Assembly: GCF_026314945.1 (NCBI RefSeq)
Contig: NZ_CP111121.1
Span: forward strand, 124,001 to 188,000
DNA length: 64,000 nt
Direction: 5' to 3'
DNA from: Chryseobacterium fluminis
GTDB taxonomy: Bacteria > Bacteroidota > Bacteroidia > Flavobacteriales > Weeksellaceae
The translations under genes were made by a program, and so were the position numbers. The notes under the pieces were generated by a model. The model was not told the DNA's origin. It made no database searches and worked only from the letters and a program-made list of their open reading frames with translations. Shown one piece after another: positions 26,161 through 34,193 of this stretch. The first letter of the stretch is position 1; every line of letters starts with the position of its first letter.

Positions 26161-26379
26161 AGTAGGGCCGGAAAAATACTTATATACCCTCATTATTTAG
26201 TTCCACCTGTAACGTGTCCGGTTACGGATACCAAGATCCAAAAGTGGACGCTGCCTGTAAAAGGGCTGATTTTTATTAAAGACCTTTATAAAAGAATGTG
26301 GTTCGGGACTTATCATCGGGATGATATCAAAAATAATATTGAATTTGGACTTTCAGTTAGATTTTATAAATCAGAATGA
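26161..26379 (+). pseudogene. Relic of the 3' end of an unknown gene
   Basis: A 72-codon open frame lacking a start, preceded by an in-frame TAA and ending in TGA at 26377-26379. It reads FIKDLYKRMWFGTYH, then NIEFGLSVRFYKSE. The spacer at about 27690-27805 has the matching frame (FIRDVYMRIRFGIYY, stop, then FEFGFPVRFYKSE). The 3' fragment was therefore copied along with the fibre gene and is decaying. Confidence 0.4.
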
Positions 26380-26392
26380 TAGGTATACCTGA

Positions 26393-26423
26393 TTTGTTTT
26401 TTTGTCGCTTTTGTATAATTTTG
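26393..26423 (+). promoter_or_regulatory. Promoter of fibre gene 1
   Basis: TTTG 26393-26396, 19-base spacer, TAATTTTG 26416-26423. A textbook Bacteroidota promoter, 23 bases before the ATG. Confidence 0.75.
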
Positions 26424-26446
26424 CGGCCTGATATAAAACATGATTT

Positions 26447-27451
26447 ATGAAAAAAAATGTACTTTCCCTTATGGTAGCTGCTACAGTGCTGACTGCCAGA
26501 CTCACCGCTCAGGTAGGAATCAATACCGCTAATCCACAGGGCGTATTTTCCGTGGACGGTGCCAAGGATAATCCTTTAACGGCTGTTGCGACGGCCGCGC
26601 AACAGCTCAATGACTTTTCAGTGACTCCGGCCGGAAATGTGGGAATAGGGAATGTGGCCCCTGCCGCCAGACTCGATATCGTAGGCGATACTTTCGGCAT
26701 TAAAAAAAGCCAGGGCATCGGGAGCTGGGATAATTTCTGGATCGACCTTTCCGATTCCCAGGCGCCGGCGATTAATGCTTCCGGAGCAGACACGGGATTA
26801 CAGTTCAAAGTAGGAGCCAATGCTACCGGAACTTATGGTAACGGGCAGACCCTGACAACGGTAGCTACGATGACTCCTGCCGGAAACATTGGTATAGGGG
26901 TCACGGCACCGGCTGACCGGCTCGACGTGAACGGTAGAGCCCGGGTCAGGACCATAAGCCCGGTGACCGACAATACGACAGTGAATCCAGCCTATACCGA
27001 TGCTAACGGCGTTTTGGTTAAAACGAGTGCCGGGGAAACTTTTGGTAGTGTCGTGTCAAATCAATCTGCTTCTATCGCCAGTGGGGCTACCGGTACCTTA
27101 ATCTCCGGTTTGCCGGATGGGGGAATCTACAAAGCTGTAGTCATTGTAGGTGATGGATGTGCTAATACCGCGATAGGAGAATTTTTGGTGATTTGTAATG
27201 CTTCAGGTGACTATTTTGCTATCAGAGGAGTTACCGGACTTTTAAGCAGCAGTGCCCTGCCTCCATCGTTTACAGAAACGAACAAAACAACCACCGGGGT
27301 AACCTGGTCCGGAAAGATTTTGTGTCAGGATGGTGGCCTTCCCACAGCATTAGACTACACTTTAACGATGCCTAGCGCATCTACGATCAACATCACCAAT
27401 GACGGAAACGTTGCCCGCTCTTACAGAATCGTCCTTACAAAATATAATTGA
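26447..27451 (+). CDS. Secreted fibre-like protein, paralogue 1 (short form)
   Basis: 334 residues. Signal peptide ends at RLTAQ (~22), and mature protein begins VGINTANPQGVFSVDG. Residues ~60-175 hold repeats of the GNVGIGxxxPxxrLDVxG type (near 65, 150), the repeat found in trimeric tail-fibre-like and adhesin shafts of Bacteroidota. From ~190 on, a C-terminal domain (SNQSASIASGATGTLISGL; IVGDGCAN; ILCQDGG; NITNDGNVARSYRIVLTKYN) may be the binding tip, with two conserved Cys (GDGC, LCQDG). No T9SS sorting domain or lipobox, so it is presumably released or assembled at the surface. First of four tandem copies. Role as adhesin is inference. Confidence 0.88.
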   Translation: MKKNVLSLMVAATVLTARLTAQVGINTANPQGVFSVDGAKDNPLTAVATAAQQLNDFSVTPAGNVGIGNVAPAARLDIVGDTFGIKKSQGIGSWDNFWIDLSDSQAPAINASGADTGLQFKVGANATGTYGNGQTLTTVATMTPAGNIGIGVTAPADRLDVNGRARVRTISPVTDNTTVNPAYTDANGVLVKTSAGETFGSVVSNQSASIASGATGTLISGLPDGGIYKAVVIVGDGCANTAIGEFLVICNASGDYFAIRGVTGLLSSSALPPSFTETNKTTTGVTWSGKILCQDGGLPTALDYTLTMPSASTINITNDGNVARSYRIVLTKYN

Positions 27452-27517
27452 TCGGTTATTCCCTTATCTGGAATTAGAATTCTGAATACAACGAAAACAG
27501 TAGATTTCAATATTCAG

Positions 27518-27548
27518 GGTCGGAAGCATTCATCTTCCGGCCTTTTTT
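27518..27548 (+). terminator. Terminator of fibre gene 1
   Basis: Stem GGTCGGAAG / CTTCCGGCC followed by TTTTTT. Confidence 0.85.
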
Positions 27549-27817
27549 ATTTAATTTCACCCGTAATGTGCCGGATTCCAATACTGCAATGATTCCAAAA
27601 ACCAGGTAATGTCTGCGAAAGTTTATAGCATGAAATTGGAATAACAGCATTTAAAATCCGCTGATGCATGAGAAGTCTTGTCGGTTCAGCCAGGCTGACT
27701 TTATTAGAGACGTTTATATGAGAATACGATTTGGAATTTATTACTGAATCAGAAAAATAATATTTGAATTCGGATTTCCAGTTAGATTTTATAAATCAGA
27801 ACGATAGGTATACCTGA

Positions 27818-27848
27818 TTTGTTTTTTTGTCGCTTTTGTATAATTTTG
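27818..27848 (+). promoter_or_regulatory. Promoter of fibre gene 2
   Basis: TTTG 27818-27821, 19-base spacer, TAATTTTG 27841-27848. The ~90 bases before the ATG are almost identical to those of gene 1. Confidence 0.75.
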
Positions 27849-27871
27849 CGGCCTGATATAAAACATGATCT

Positions 27872-28879
27872 ATGAAAAAAAATGTACTTTCCCTTATGGT
27901 AGCTGCGACACTACTGACTGCCAGACTTACCGCCCAGGTAGGAATCAATACCGCTAATCCACAGGGCGTATTTTCCGTGGACGGCGCCAAAGATAATCCC
28001 GCTACAGGTACTCCAACCGCTACGCAACAGCTTAATGACTTTTCGGTGACCCCGGCCGGAAATGTGGGAATAGGGAATGTGGCCCCTGCCGCCAGACTCG
28101 ATATCGTAGGCGATACTTTCGGGATCAAAAAAAGTCAGGGTAGCGGAAGCTGGGATAATTTCTGGATCAATCTTTCCGATTCCCAGGCGCCAGCGATCAT
28201 TGCTTCCGGAGCAGACGCGGGATTACAGTTCAAAGTGGGAGTTAATACGACAGGAACCTATGGTAACGGGCAGACCTTAACAACGGTGGCTACGATGACT
28301 CCTGCCGGAAACGTCGGTATAGGGGTAGCGGCACCCACTGACCGGCTTGACGTGAATGGTAAAGTCCGCGTCAGAACCATTAGCCCGGTCACCGATAATA
28401 CAACGGTGAATCCAGTCTATACCGATACTAACGGCGTTTTGGTTAAAACGAGTGCCGGGGAAACTTTTGGAAGTGTCGTTTCAAATCAATCTGCCTCTAT
28501 TGCAAGTGGGGCTACCGGCACCTTGATTTCCGGTCTGCCAAACAGGGGAATTTACAAAGCCGTGATTATCGTAGGTGACGGATGTGCTCATACCACGATA
28601 GGAGAATTTAGGGTGATCTGCAATGCTTTTAATGGCTATTTCGGGATCAGAGGAGTTACCGGGCTTTTGAGCAGCAGTGATACTAAAGCACCATCATTTA
28701 CAGAAACTAATAAAGCAACCACCGGGGTTACCTGGCCCGGGAATATTTTGTGTCAGGATGGCGGCGACAGTACTGCATTAGACTATACTTTAACAATGCC
28801 TAATGCCTCGACGATTAATATTACCAATAACGGAAATGTTCCCCGCTCCTACAGAATTATCCTTACAAAATACAATTAA
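27872..28879 (+). CDS. Secreted fibre-like protein, paralogue 2 (short form)
   Basis: 335 residues, nearly identical to paralogue 1 over the signal peptide and shaft. Differences are scattered, and more frequent in the tip (residues ~225-290: GEFRVICNAFNGYFGIRG). The segment NPATGTPTATQQLND is shared with paralogues 3 and 4 but not with 1 (NPLTAVATAAQQLND), a mosaic pattern that suggests gene conversion among copies. Own promoter and terminator, so each copy can be expressed separately. Confidence 0.88.
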   Translation: MKKNVLSLMVAATLLTARLTAQVGINTANPQGVFSVDGAKDNPATGTPTATQQLNDFSVTPAGNVGIGNVAPAARLDIVGDTFGIKKSQGSGSWDNFWINLSDSQAPAIIASGADAGLQFKVGVNTTGTYGNGQTLTTVATMTPAGNVGIGVAAPTDRLDVNGKVRVRTISPVTDNTTVNPVYTDTNGVLVKTSAGETFGSVVSNQSASIASGATGTLISGLPNRGIYKAVIIVGDGCAHTTIGEFRVICNAFNGYFGIRGVTGLLSSSDTKAPSFTETNKATTGVTWPGNILCQDGGDSTALDYTLTMPNASTINITNNGNVPRSYRIILTKYN

Positions 28880-28945
28880 TCCCGGTATTTCCCCTATTTA
28901 GAAAGAATTCTGAATACAGCGGAAACAGTAGACTTCAATATTCAG

Positions 28946-28976
28946 GGTCGGAAGAATTCATCTTCCGGCCTTTTTT
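28946..28976 (+). terminator. Terminator of fibre gene 2
   Basis: Stem GGTCGGAAG / CTTCCGGCC with a 7-base loop, then TTTTTT. Same as for gene 1. Confidence 0.85.
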
Positions 28977-29238
28977 ATTTGATCTTACCAGTAACCTTCC
29001 GGATTTGAATAATACCATGATTCAAAAAAGAGAGGGCGGAAGTATCTGTGAAAGATTGTGGCAAATTTAGAATAACAGCATTAAAAACCCGCTGACGATA
29101 TAATAAATCTGGTCCGTTCAGCCAGGCTGATTTCATTAAAAAACGTTTTGGGAGAAAAATATTCGTAAGTTGCAACCTATTATTGTAAAAAATTAACTTA
29201 AGGAAGTTTTTATGAATCAGCATCATAGTTAGTTTGAA

Positions 29239-29270
29239 TTTGTGTTTTTTGTTAGACTTAAGTAACTTTG
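29239..29270 (+). promoter_or_regulatory. Promoter of fibre gene 3
   Basis: TTTG 29239-29242, 20-base spacer, TAACTTTG 29263-29270. Sequence differs from the promoters of genes 1 and 2 and is shared with gene 4. Confidence 0.75.
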
Positions 29271-29293
29271 TGGCTTAATATAAAACATTATTT

Positions 29294-30553
29294 ATGAAAA
29301 AAAACGCATTTATCCTTGTGGCGGCTGCGACACTGATGATCGGCAGAGTGACCGCTCAGGTAGGAATTAATACTGCTAACCCGCAGGGCGTATTTTCCGT
29401 GGACGGCGCCAAAGATAATCCCGCAACTGGTACTCCAACCGCTACGCAACAGCTCAATGACTTTTCAGTAACTGCAACCGGAAATGTAGGAATAGGAAAT
29501 GTAGCCCCTGCCGCCAAGCTCGATATCGTAGGCGATACTTTCGGAATTAAAAGGAGCCAGGGCAGCGGAAGCTGGGATAATTTCTGGATCGACCTTTCCG
29601 CTCCCGAAACACCGGCTGTCAATGCTTCCGGTGCAGACAACGGATTACAGTTTAAAGTAGGAGCCAATGCTACCGGGACTTACGGTAACGGGCAGACCCT
29701 GACAACGGTGGCTACGATGACTCCTGCCGGGAATATGGGGATCGGAACTGCCGCTCCGGCTGCGAAGCTGCATGTAGAGGGTATTGAATCCCGATTCAGT
29801 TCAGGGACATCCCGCTGGGCGCTGGCACCCACGACAGGGGGAACCTCGGGTTCGTCCAATTCCTTTGAAATTATTGATCGCATCCAAAATGTAAGAAGAA
29901 TGGTATTTAATGATAACGGAGACGTATCATTAGGAGGGGGTATTAGTGATAATTCATCCGCGGGGGTTGTTTCTATCAGAAGCGGAAATGTAGGAATAGG
30001 TACCGCATCACCCAGTGAAAAGCTTGATGTGGACGGTAAAATCCGGGTAAGGACCATAAGCCCGGTGTCACATAATACTGCTGTCAGTCCAGCTTATACC
30101 GATGCTAACGGGGTATTCGTTAAAACGAGCGCTGAGTCATTTGGCACTATCGTTTCAAATCAATCTGCTTCTGTCTCGAGTGGGGCTACCGGCACATTGA
30201 TTTCCGGTTTGCCGAATGGGGGAATTTACAAAGCTGTAGTGACCGTAGGTGATGGATGTAGTAACACTAGCATTGCTGAGTTTATGGTGGCTACTGACTC
30301 TTTTAATGGTAATTATGGCGTTAAAGGACTAGATGGATTTATAACGGCCATTGGTACTAAAGCTCCATCGTTTACAGAAACGAATAGTACAACCACAGGA
30401 GTAGCCTGGACCGGAAAGCCTGGGTGTAATGATGGTGTCAATTCTACCGGATTTAACTATACTTTAGCGATGCCTAATGCCTCTACAATTAATATTACCA
30501 ATAACGGAAATGTTTCCCGCTCCTACAGAATCATTCTTACAAAATATTATTAA
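29294..30553 (+). CDS. Secreted fibre-like protein, paralogue 3 (long form)
   Basis: 419 residues. Same signal peptide plan and shaft start as paralogues 1-2, but with an insertion of ~85 residues (~155-240): AAKLHVEG, SRFSSGTSRWALAPTTGG, FEIIDRIQNVRRMVFNDNG, then a further SGNVGIGTASPSEKLDVDG repeat. This lengthens the shaft by about one module. The tip is of the same type as in 1 and 2 (SASVSSGATGTLISGLPNGG; VGDGCSN; GCNDG) with many substitutions. Own promoter and terminator. Confidence 0.88.
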   Translation: MKKNAFILVAAATLMIGRVTAQVGINTANPQGVFSVDGAKDNPATGTPTATQQLNDFSVTATGNVGIGNVAPAAKLDIVGDTFGIKRSQGSGSWDNFWIDLSAPETPAVNASGADNGLQFKVGANATGTYGNGQTLTTVATMTPAGNMGIGTAAPAAKLHVEGIESRFSSGTSRWALAPTTGGTSGSSNSFEIIDRIQNVRRMVFNDNGDVSLGGGISDNSSAGVVSIRSGNVGIGTASPSEKLDVDGKIRVRTISPVSHNTAVSPAYTDANGVFVKTSAESFGTIVSNQSASVSSGATGTLISGLPNGGIYKAVVTVGDGCSNTSIAEFMVATDSFNGNYGVKGLDGFITAIGTKAPSFTETNSTTTGVAWTGKPGCNDGVNSTGFNYTLAMPNASTINITNNGNVSRSYRIILTKYY

Positions 30554-30617
30554 TCCCGGTATTTCCCCTATTTAGAAAGAATTCTGAATACACCGGAAAC
30601 AGTAGACTCAATATTCA

Positions 30618-30650
30618 GGGTCGGAAGAATTCATCTTCCGGCTCTTTTTA
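30618..30650 (+). terminator. Terminator of fibre gene 3
   Basis: Stem CGGAAG / CTTCCG with weaker flanks (GGCTC replaces GGCC), then TTTTT. Confidence 0.7.
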
Positions 30651-30912
30651 TTTAATCTTACCAATAACCTTCCGGATTTGAATAATGCCATGATTCAAAA
30701 AAGAGAGGGCGGAAGTATCTGTGAAAGATTGTGGCAAATTTGGAATAACAGTATTAAAAATCCGCTGACGATATAATAAATCTGGTCAGTTCAGCCAGGC
30801 TGATTTCATTAAAAAACGTTTTTTAAAGAAAAAAATTCGCAAGGTGTAGTCTATTATTGTAAAAAATTAACTTAAGTAAGTTTTTATGAATCAGCATTAT
30901 AGTTAGTTTGAA

Positions 30913-30944
30913 TTTGTATTTTTTGTTAGATTTAAATAACTTTG
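30913..30944 (+). promoter_or_regulatory. Promoter of fibre gene 4
   Basis: TTTG 30913-30916, 20-base spacer, TAACTTTG 30937-30944. Near-identical to that of gene 3. Confidence 0.75.
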
Positions 30945-30967
30945 TGGCTTAATATAAAACATTATTT

Positions 30968-32230
30968 ATGAAAAAAAACGCACTTATCCTTGTGGCGGCT
31001 GCGACACTGATGACCGGCAAAATGACTGCACAGGTAGGAATTAATACTGCTAACCCGCAGGGCGCATTTTCCGTGGACGGCGCCAAAGATAATCCCGCAA
31101 CAGGTACTCCAACCGCTACGCAACAGCTCAATGACTTTTCAGTAACCGCAACCGGAAATGTAGGAATAGGAAACGTAGCCCCTGCCGCCAGGCTCGATAT
31201 CGTAGGGGATACTTTCGGGATCAAAAGAAGCCAGGGCAGCGGAAGCTGGGATAATTTCTGGATTGACCTTTCCGATTCCCAGGCGCCGGCTGTCAATGCT
31301 TCCGGTGCAGACAACGGATTACAGTTTAAAGTAGGAGCCAATGCTACCGGGACTTACGGTAACGGGCAGACCCTGACAACGGTAGCTACGATGACTCCTG
31401 CCGGGAATGTGGGGATCGGAACTACCGCTCCGGCTGCGAAGCTGCATGTAGAGGGTGGTGAATCCCGATTCAGTTCAGGGACATCCCGCTGGGCGCTGGC
31501 ACCCACGACAGGGGGAACCTCCGGATCATCCAATTCCTTTGAAATTATTGATCGTATCCAAAATGTAAGAAGAATGGTATTTAATGATAACGGAGACGTA
31601 TCATTAGGAGGGGGTATTGGTGATAATTCTTCCGCGGGGGTTGTTTCTGTCAGAAGCGGGAATGTGGGAATAAATACGGGAGCACCCAGTGAAAAGCTTG
31701 ACGTGGACGGTAAAGCACGGGTAAGGACCATGAGTCCGGCTCCCGGGACAACAGTGGTCAATCCTGTTTATTCTGATCCTACTGGTGTGCTGGTTAAAGC
31801 TTCTAACTCTACTTATGGGAGTTTGATTGCCAATACAACGGCTTCCATTGCAAGCGGGGCTACCGGTACCTTGATAACCAATTTGTCAGATGAGGCTATC
31901 TATAAAGCCACCGTTACAGTTTATAACGGCTGTGTCGATGCTAGTGTTGCAGAGTTTTATATCATGAATTTCCACGGAAACGCGCATTATTCAATTAATG
32001 GCTTAGGTGGTAGTGTAGCTGGTGCGTCCACATTAAAATCGCCTACCATCACCAATAATAGTAAATCAAGTGTTTCTGTAACATGGGATGGAGCTTTGGG
32101 ATGTCAGGATGGAGGCAATAAGACTGAATTCAACTATACTTTGACCATGTCATCGACTAATACAATTAACATCATAAATAACGGTAATATATCCAGAGCT
32201 TATACTGTAGTTCTTACCAGAATGAACTAA
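30968..32230 (+). CDS. Secreted fibre-like protein, paralogue 4 (long form, divergent tip)
   Basis: 420 residues. Residues 1-255 are almost identical to paralogue 3, including the extra shaft module. From about residue 260 the sequence departs: ANTTASIASGATGTLITNL, YKATVTVYNGCVDASVAEF, INGLGGSVAGAS, SVTWDGALGCQDGGNK, ending AYTVVLTRMN. The Cys positions and beta pattern of the tip are kept while most residues differ. This is the pattern of a conserved shaft carrying a replaced receptor-binding tip. Own promoter and terminator. Confidence 0.88.
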   Translation: MKKNALILVAAATLMTGKMTAQVGINTANPQGAFSVDGAKDNPATGTPTATQQLNDFSVTATGNVGIGNVAPAARLDIVGDTFGIKRSQGSGSWDNFWIDLSDSQAPAVNASGADNGLQFKVGANATGTYGNGQTLTTVATMTPAGNVGIGTTAPAAKLHVEGGESRFSSGTSRWALAPTTGGTSGSSNSFEIIDRIQNVRRMVFNDNGDVSLGGGIGDNSSAGVVSVRSGNVGINTGAPSEKLDVDGKARVRTMSPAPGTTVVNPVYSDPTGVLVKASNSTYGSLIANTTASIASGATGTLITNLSDEAIYKATVTVYNGCVDASVAEFYIMNFHGNAHYSINGLGGSVAGASTLKSPTITNNSKSSVSVTWDGALGCQDGGNKTEFNYTLTMSSTNTINIINNGNISRAYTVVLTRMN

Positions 32231-32295
32231 TATTTCAATATATGATCAGCCTTTAGGGATGATATCCCGGGGTTGAAATAAAATCTAAATATTCA

Positions 32296-32333
32296 AAAAC
32301 AAAGCCGGAATCTTTTCCGGTTTTGTTTTAATA
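32296..32333 (+). terminator. Terminator of fibre gene 4
   Basis: 15-base stem with one G-T wobble (AAAACAAAGCCGGAA / TTCCGGTTTTGTTTT) and a TCTT loop. Confidence 0.85.
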
Positions 32334-32335
32334 AT

Positions 32336-32362
32336 GAAAAACCTCCCAATACTGTCGGGAGG
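32336..32362 (-). terminator. Terminator of the DUF1349 gene
   Basis: CCTCCC / GGGAGG stem. The minus strand continues with TTTTT. Confidence 0.75.
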
Positions 32363-32402
32363 CGAAATAATTGATTCTATGTAAAATGTGATTTATCTCA
32401 CG

Positions 32403-33050
32403 TTATTGATGAGTCTCCAGCCACTTCAAACGTCGTTCATCCGGAAGGTGCTTTACTTTGAAATGTTCGAAAGCAGCGGTAAAGCCTTTTCCGTCCGGAC
32501 ATGCTGCCATTAAACCTACCATCACCGGACTGTTATCCTGTAAATGGGCGTTTCTCATCATGACATAATTTTTATCATCAAAAGAATAGAACAGTTCAAC
32601 AGCATCCAGTCTTCTGACTGCTTTTATCCAGACTGCAGGAGGCGTTTTGTCTAAGGTGATCACACTCCAGTCGCTTGTCGTATGGGTGACCACGGTGCTC
32701 AGATTATACTTCCCGTCCACAAATTCAATTCCTGCCTTGATATAATTTTCCTTGTCAATTCTCAGCATCAGGCCCGCCTGATCAAATCGGGCCTTATAAT
32801 CCCCCGATATTTTTACCTTTGCTTCAAATTCTCCTCCGTAGGTAGTGTAATAAAAAGGGGCATCATCAACGGTAAAACCATAGTGTGAGATTCTCCAGTA
32901 ATCACTTTGAGGCGTTACCGCCATGGAGATCCTGCTGTTTTTGATTTCCCACTTTTCGGGTTCATTAAACCATATCATTTTTTCCAGCGTCTGTGCAAAG
33001 GCGTTTTGCGTAAGGAAAAAGAGAAAACAACTTAAAATAATTCTTTTCAT
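32403..33050 (-). CDS. DUF1349 (YesU-like concanavalin fold) secreted protein
   Basis: 215 residues. Signal peptide to NAFAQ (~20). The remainder is the DUF1349 beta-sandwich: FNEPEKWEI; VTPQSDYWRISHYGF; EAKVKISGDYKARFDQAGLMLRI; YIKAGIEFVDGKYNLSTVVT; SDWSV; VWIKAVRRLDAVELFYSFDD; GLMAACPDGKGFTAAFEHF. The fold resembles carbohydrate-binding or lyase-like lectin proteins, but activity is not established. Divergent from a LuxR-type gene through an overlapping promoter pair, so the two may be co-regulated. Confidence 0.9.
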   Translation of the reverse strand: MKRIILSCFLFFLTQNAFAQTLEKMIWFNEPEKWEIKNSRISMAVTPQSDYWRISHYGFTVDDAPFYYTTYGGEFEAKVKISGDYKARFDQAGLMLRIDKENYIKAGIEFVDGKYNLSTVVTHTTSDWSVITLDKTPPAVWIKAVRRLDAVELFYSFDDKNYVMMRNAHLQDNSPVMVGLMAACPDGKGFTAAFEHFKVKHLPDERRLKWLETHQ

Positions 33051-33093
33051 TCTGTAATTGACTTTCGATTAAGGATAACTGATTGCAAATCGT

Positions 33094-33109
33094 TATTTTT
33101 GCAAAATTA
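33094..33109. promoter_or_regulatory. Abutting divergent -7 boxes
   Basis: The plus strand has TATTTTTG at 33094-33101 and the minus strand TAATTTTG at 33102-33109, directly adjoining. The minus-strand box serves DUF1349 and the plus-strand box the LuxR-type gene. RNA polymerase could occupy only one at a time. Confidence 0.5.
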
Positions 33110-33152
33110 TAATTAAACAGATAGTCTGTCAATACTTATAAATAACCATTTT

Positions 33153-33896
33153 ATGGAGATCATTGAAAAGCTCAATAAAACATTACTGAGTAAAAGTCTG
33201 AAAACGTGCCGGCTGGATATCGATACTTACAAACAGGCTGCATTAATGTATTCCCGGATCGAGAATGCGGTGGCGGTGCTGAGCGACATGCAGGAAAACA
33301 GGAGTTATGTTTATTCGTCCGAGACTGCCAAAGAACTGGGCCTTACATTTAAAAATAACCCATTGGAGATTCCTTCCATATGGGAAGAAGAAATCCTGAA
33401 AAGGATCCACCCGGATGATAAGCTTGAGAAGTATATTCATGAATTGCGCTTCTTTGAAATGGTAGATTCTTTAAAGTGTGAGGAGCGTTCAGCGTATCAT
33501 GTCCTGTCACGGATCCGGATGAAGGATAAAGATGATCAGTACAGATCAGTTACCCATAAAATGTTTTACGTATATTCTCCCGATAATGAAAAGCTAAGAT
33601 TTACCATTTGTCTTTATACGGTTTCGATCGACCAGACTCCGGTTCAGGGCCCCGAATTTTTAATCGTTAATGCTGTTAAAGGTAAGGTAATCATTGAGGA
33701 TCAGGTAAACTATAAAAATATTTTATCCGCGAGAGAGCTCGAAGTTTTAAGGTACGTGGGAGAAGGCTTTACCAGTAAAGAGATTGCAGACACTCTGTCA
33801 ATAAGTATCAATACGGTGAGCCGGCACAGGCAGAATATCATTGAAAAACTGAACGTTAAAAACTCGGTACAGGCATTCAAAGATAGTCTTTACTAA
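33153..33896 (+). CDS. LuxR-type helix-turn-helix regulator with PAS-like N-terminus
   Basis: 247 residues. The N-terminal ~175 residues (RIENAVAVLSDMQENRSYVYS; IHPDDKLEKYIHELRFFEMV; HKMFYVYSPDN) look like a PAS-like sensor, including the IHPDD turn typical of PAS proteins. C-terminal LuxR HTH at ~185-245: LSARELEVLRYVGEGFTSKEI, ADTLSISINTVSRHRQNIIEKLN. A cytosolic DNA-binding protein whose ligand is unknown. The abutting promoter suggests it controls the DUF1349 gene, itself, or both. Confidence 0.92.
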   Translation: MEIIEKLNKTLLSKSLKTCRLDIDTYKQAALMYSRIENAVAVLSDMQENRSYVYSSETAKELGLTFKNNPLEIPSIWEEEILKRIHPDDKLEKYIHELRFFEMVDSLKCEERSAYHVLSRIRMKDKDDQYRSVTHKMFYVYSPDNEKLRFTICLYTVSIDQTPVQGPEFLIVNAVKGKVIIEDQVNYKNILSARELEVLRYVGEGFTSKEIADTLSISINTVSRHRQNIIEKLNVKNSVQAFKDSLY

Positions 33897-34193
33897 CTTT
33901 AGGTTCCGGATCCTTTTAAATAAGTGTATGACAGTATTTTATGATATGCAGGACATTTTATCCGGTAAACAGTTGCAGAGATTATATTTTTTATTAAATT
34001 TAATAGGCAATCGCCAATGTGAAGTTTCTGATTAAAAATATACAATAAAAGAGACTTATATATGCTAAATAAATTGGTTTTTAACTAATATGATTTAAAT
34101 GTTGTATGCATAATAAATTTTAATTAAAAATTCAAAGCTCCGCCCGCTTATATGTTATATATTTGTTTATTCAAACAACTAAAATAATTAAGG
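33897..34193. other. AT-rich intergenic stretch
   Basis: About 300 bases, strongly A+T rich, no ORF with family character and no clear TAnnTTTG box near the next ATG. Confidence 0.4.

Larger units (their letters stand above)
25762..26446. other. Intergenic stretch before the fibre-gene array, with a coding relic and a promoter
   Basis: 685 bases. From 26161 to 26379 one frame is open without a good start and ends in IEFGLSVRFYKSE, like the last strand of an outer membrane barrel. Decayed versions of the same text occur in the spacer before fibre gene 2. The rest (25762-26160) shows nothing recognisable. Confidence 0.45.

Noticed and set aside
26509..31761. Several 100-135 codon minus-strand ORFs across the fibre genes
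   Set aside because: They recur at the same offset in every paralogue because the sense sequence is repeated; none has a start context or family signal.
26397..32294. CRISPR-like regular repeats
   Set aside because: The periodicity comes from whole duplicated genes with ~1.4 kb units, not short repeats with spacers; no cas genes.
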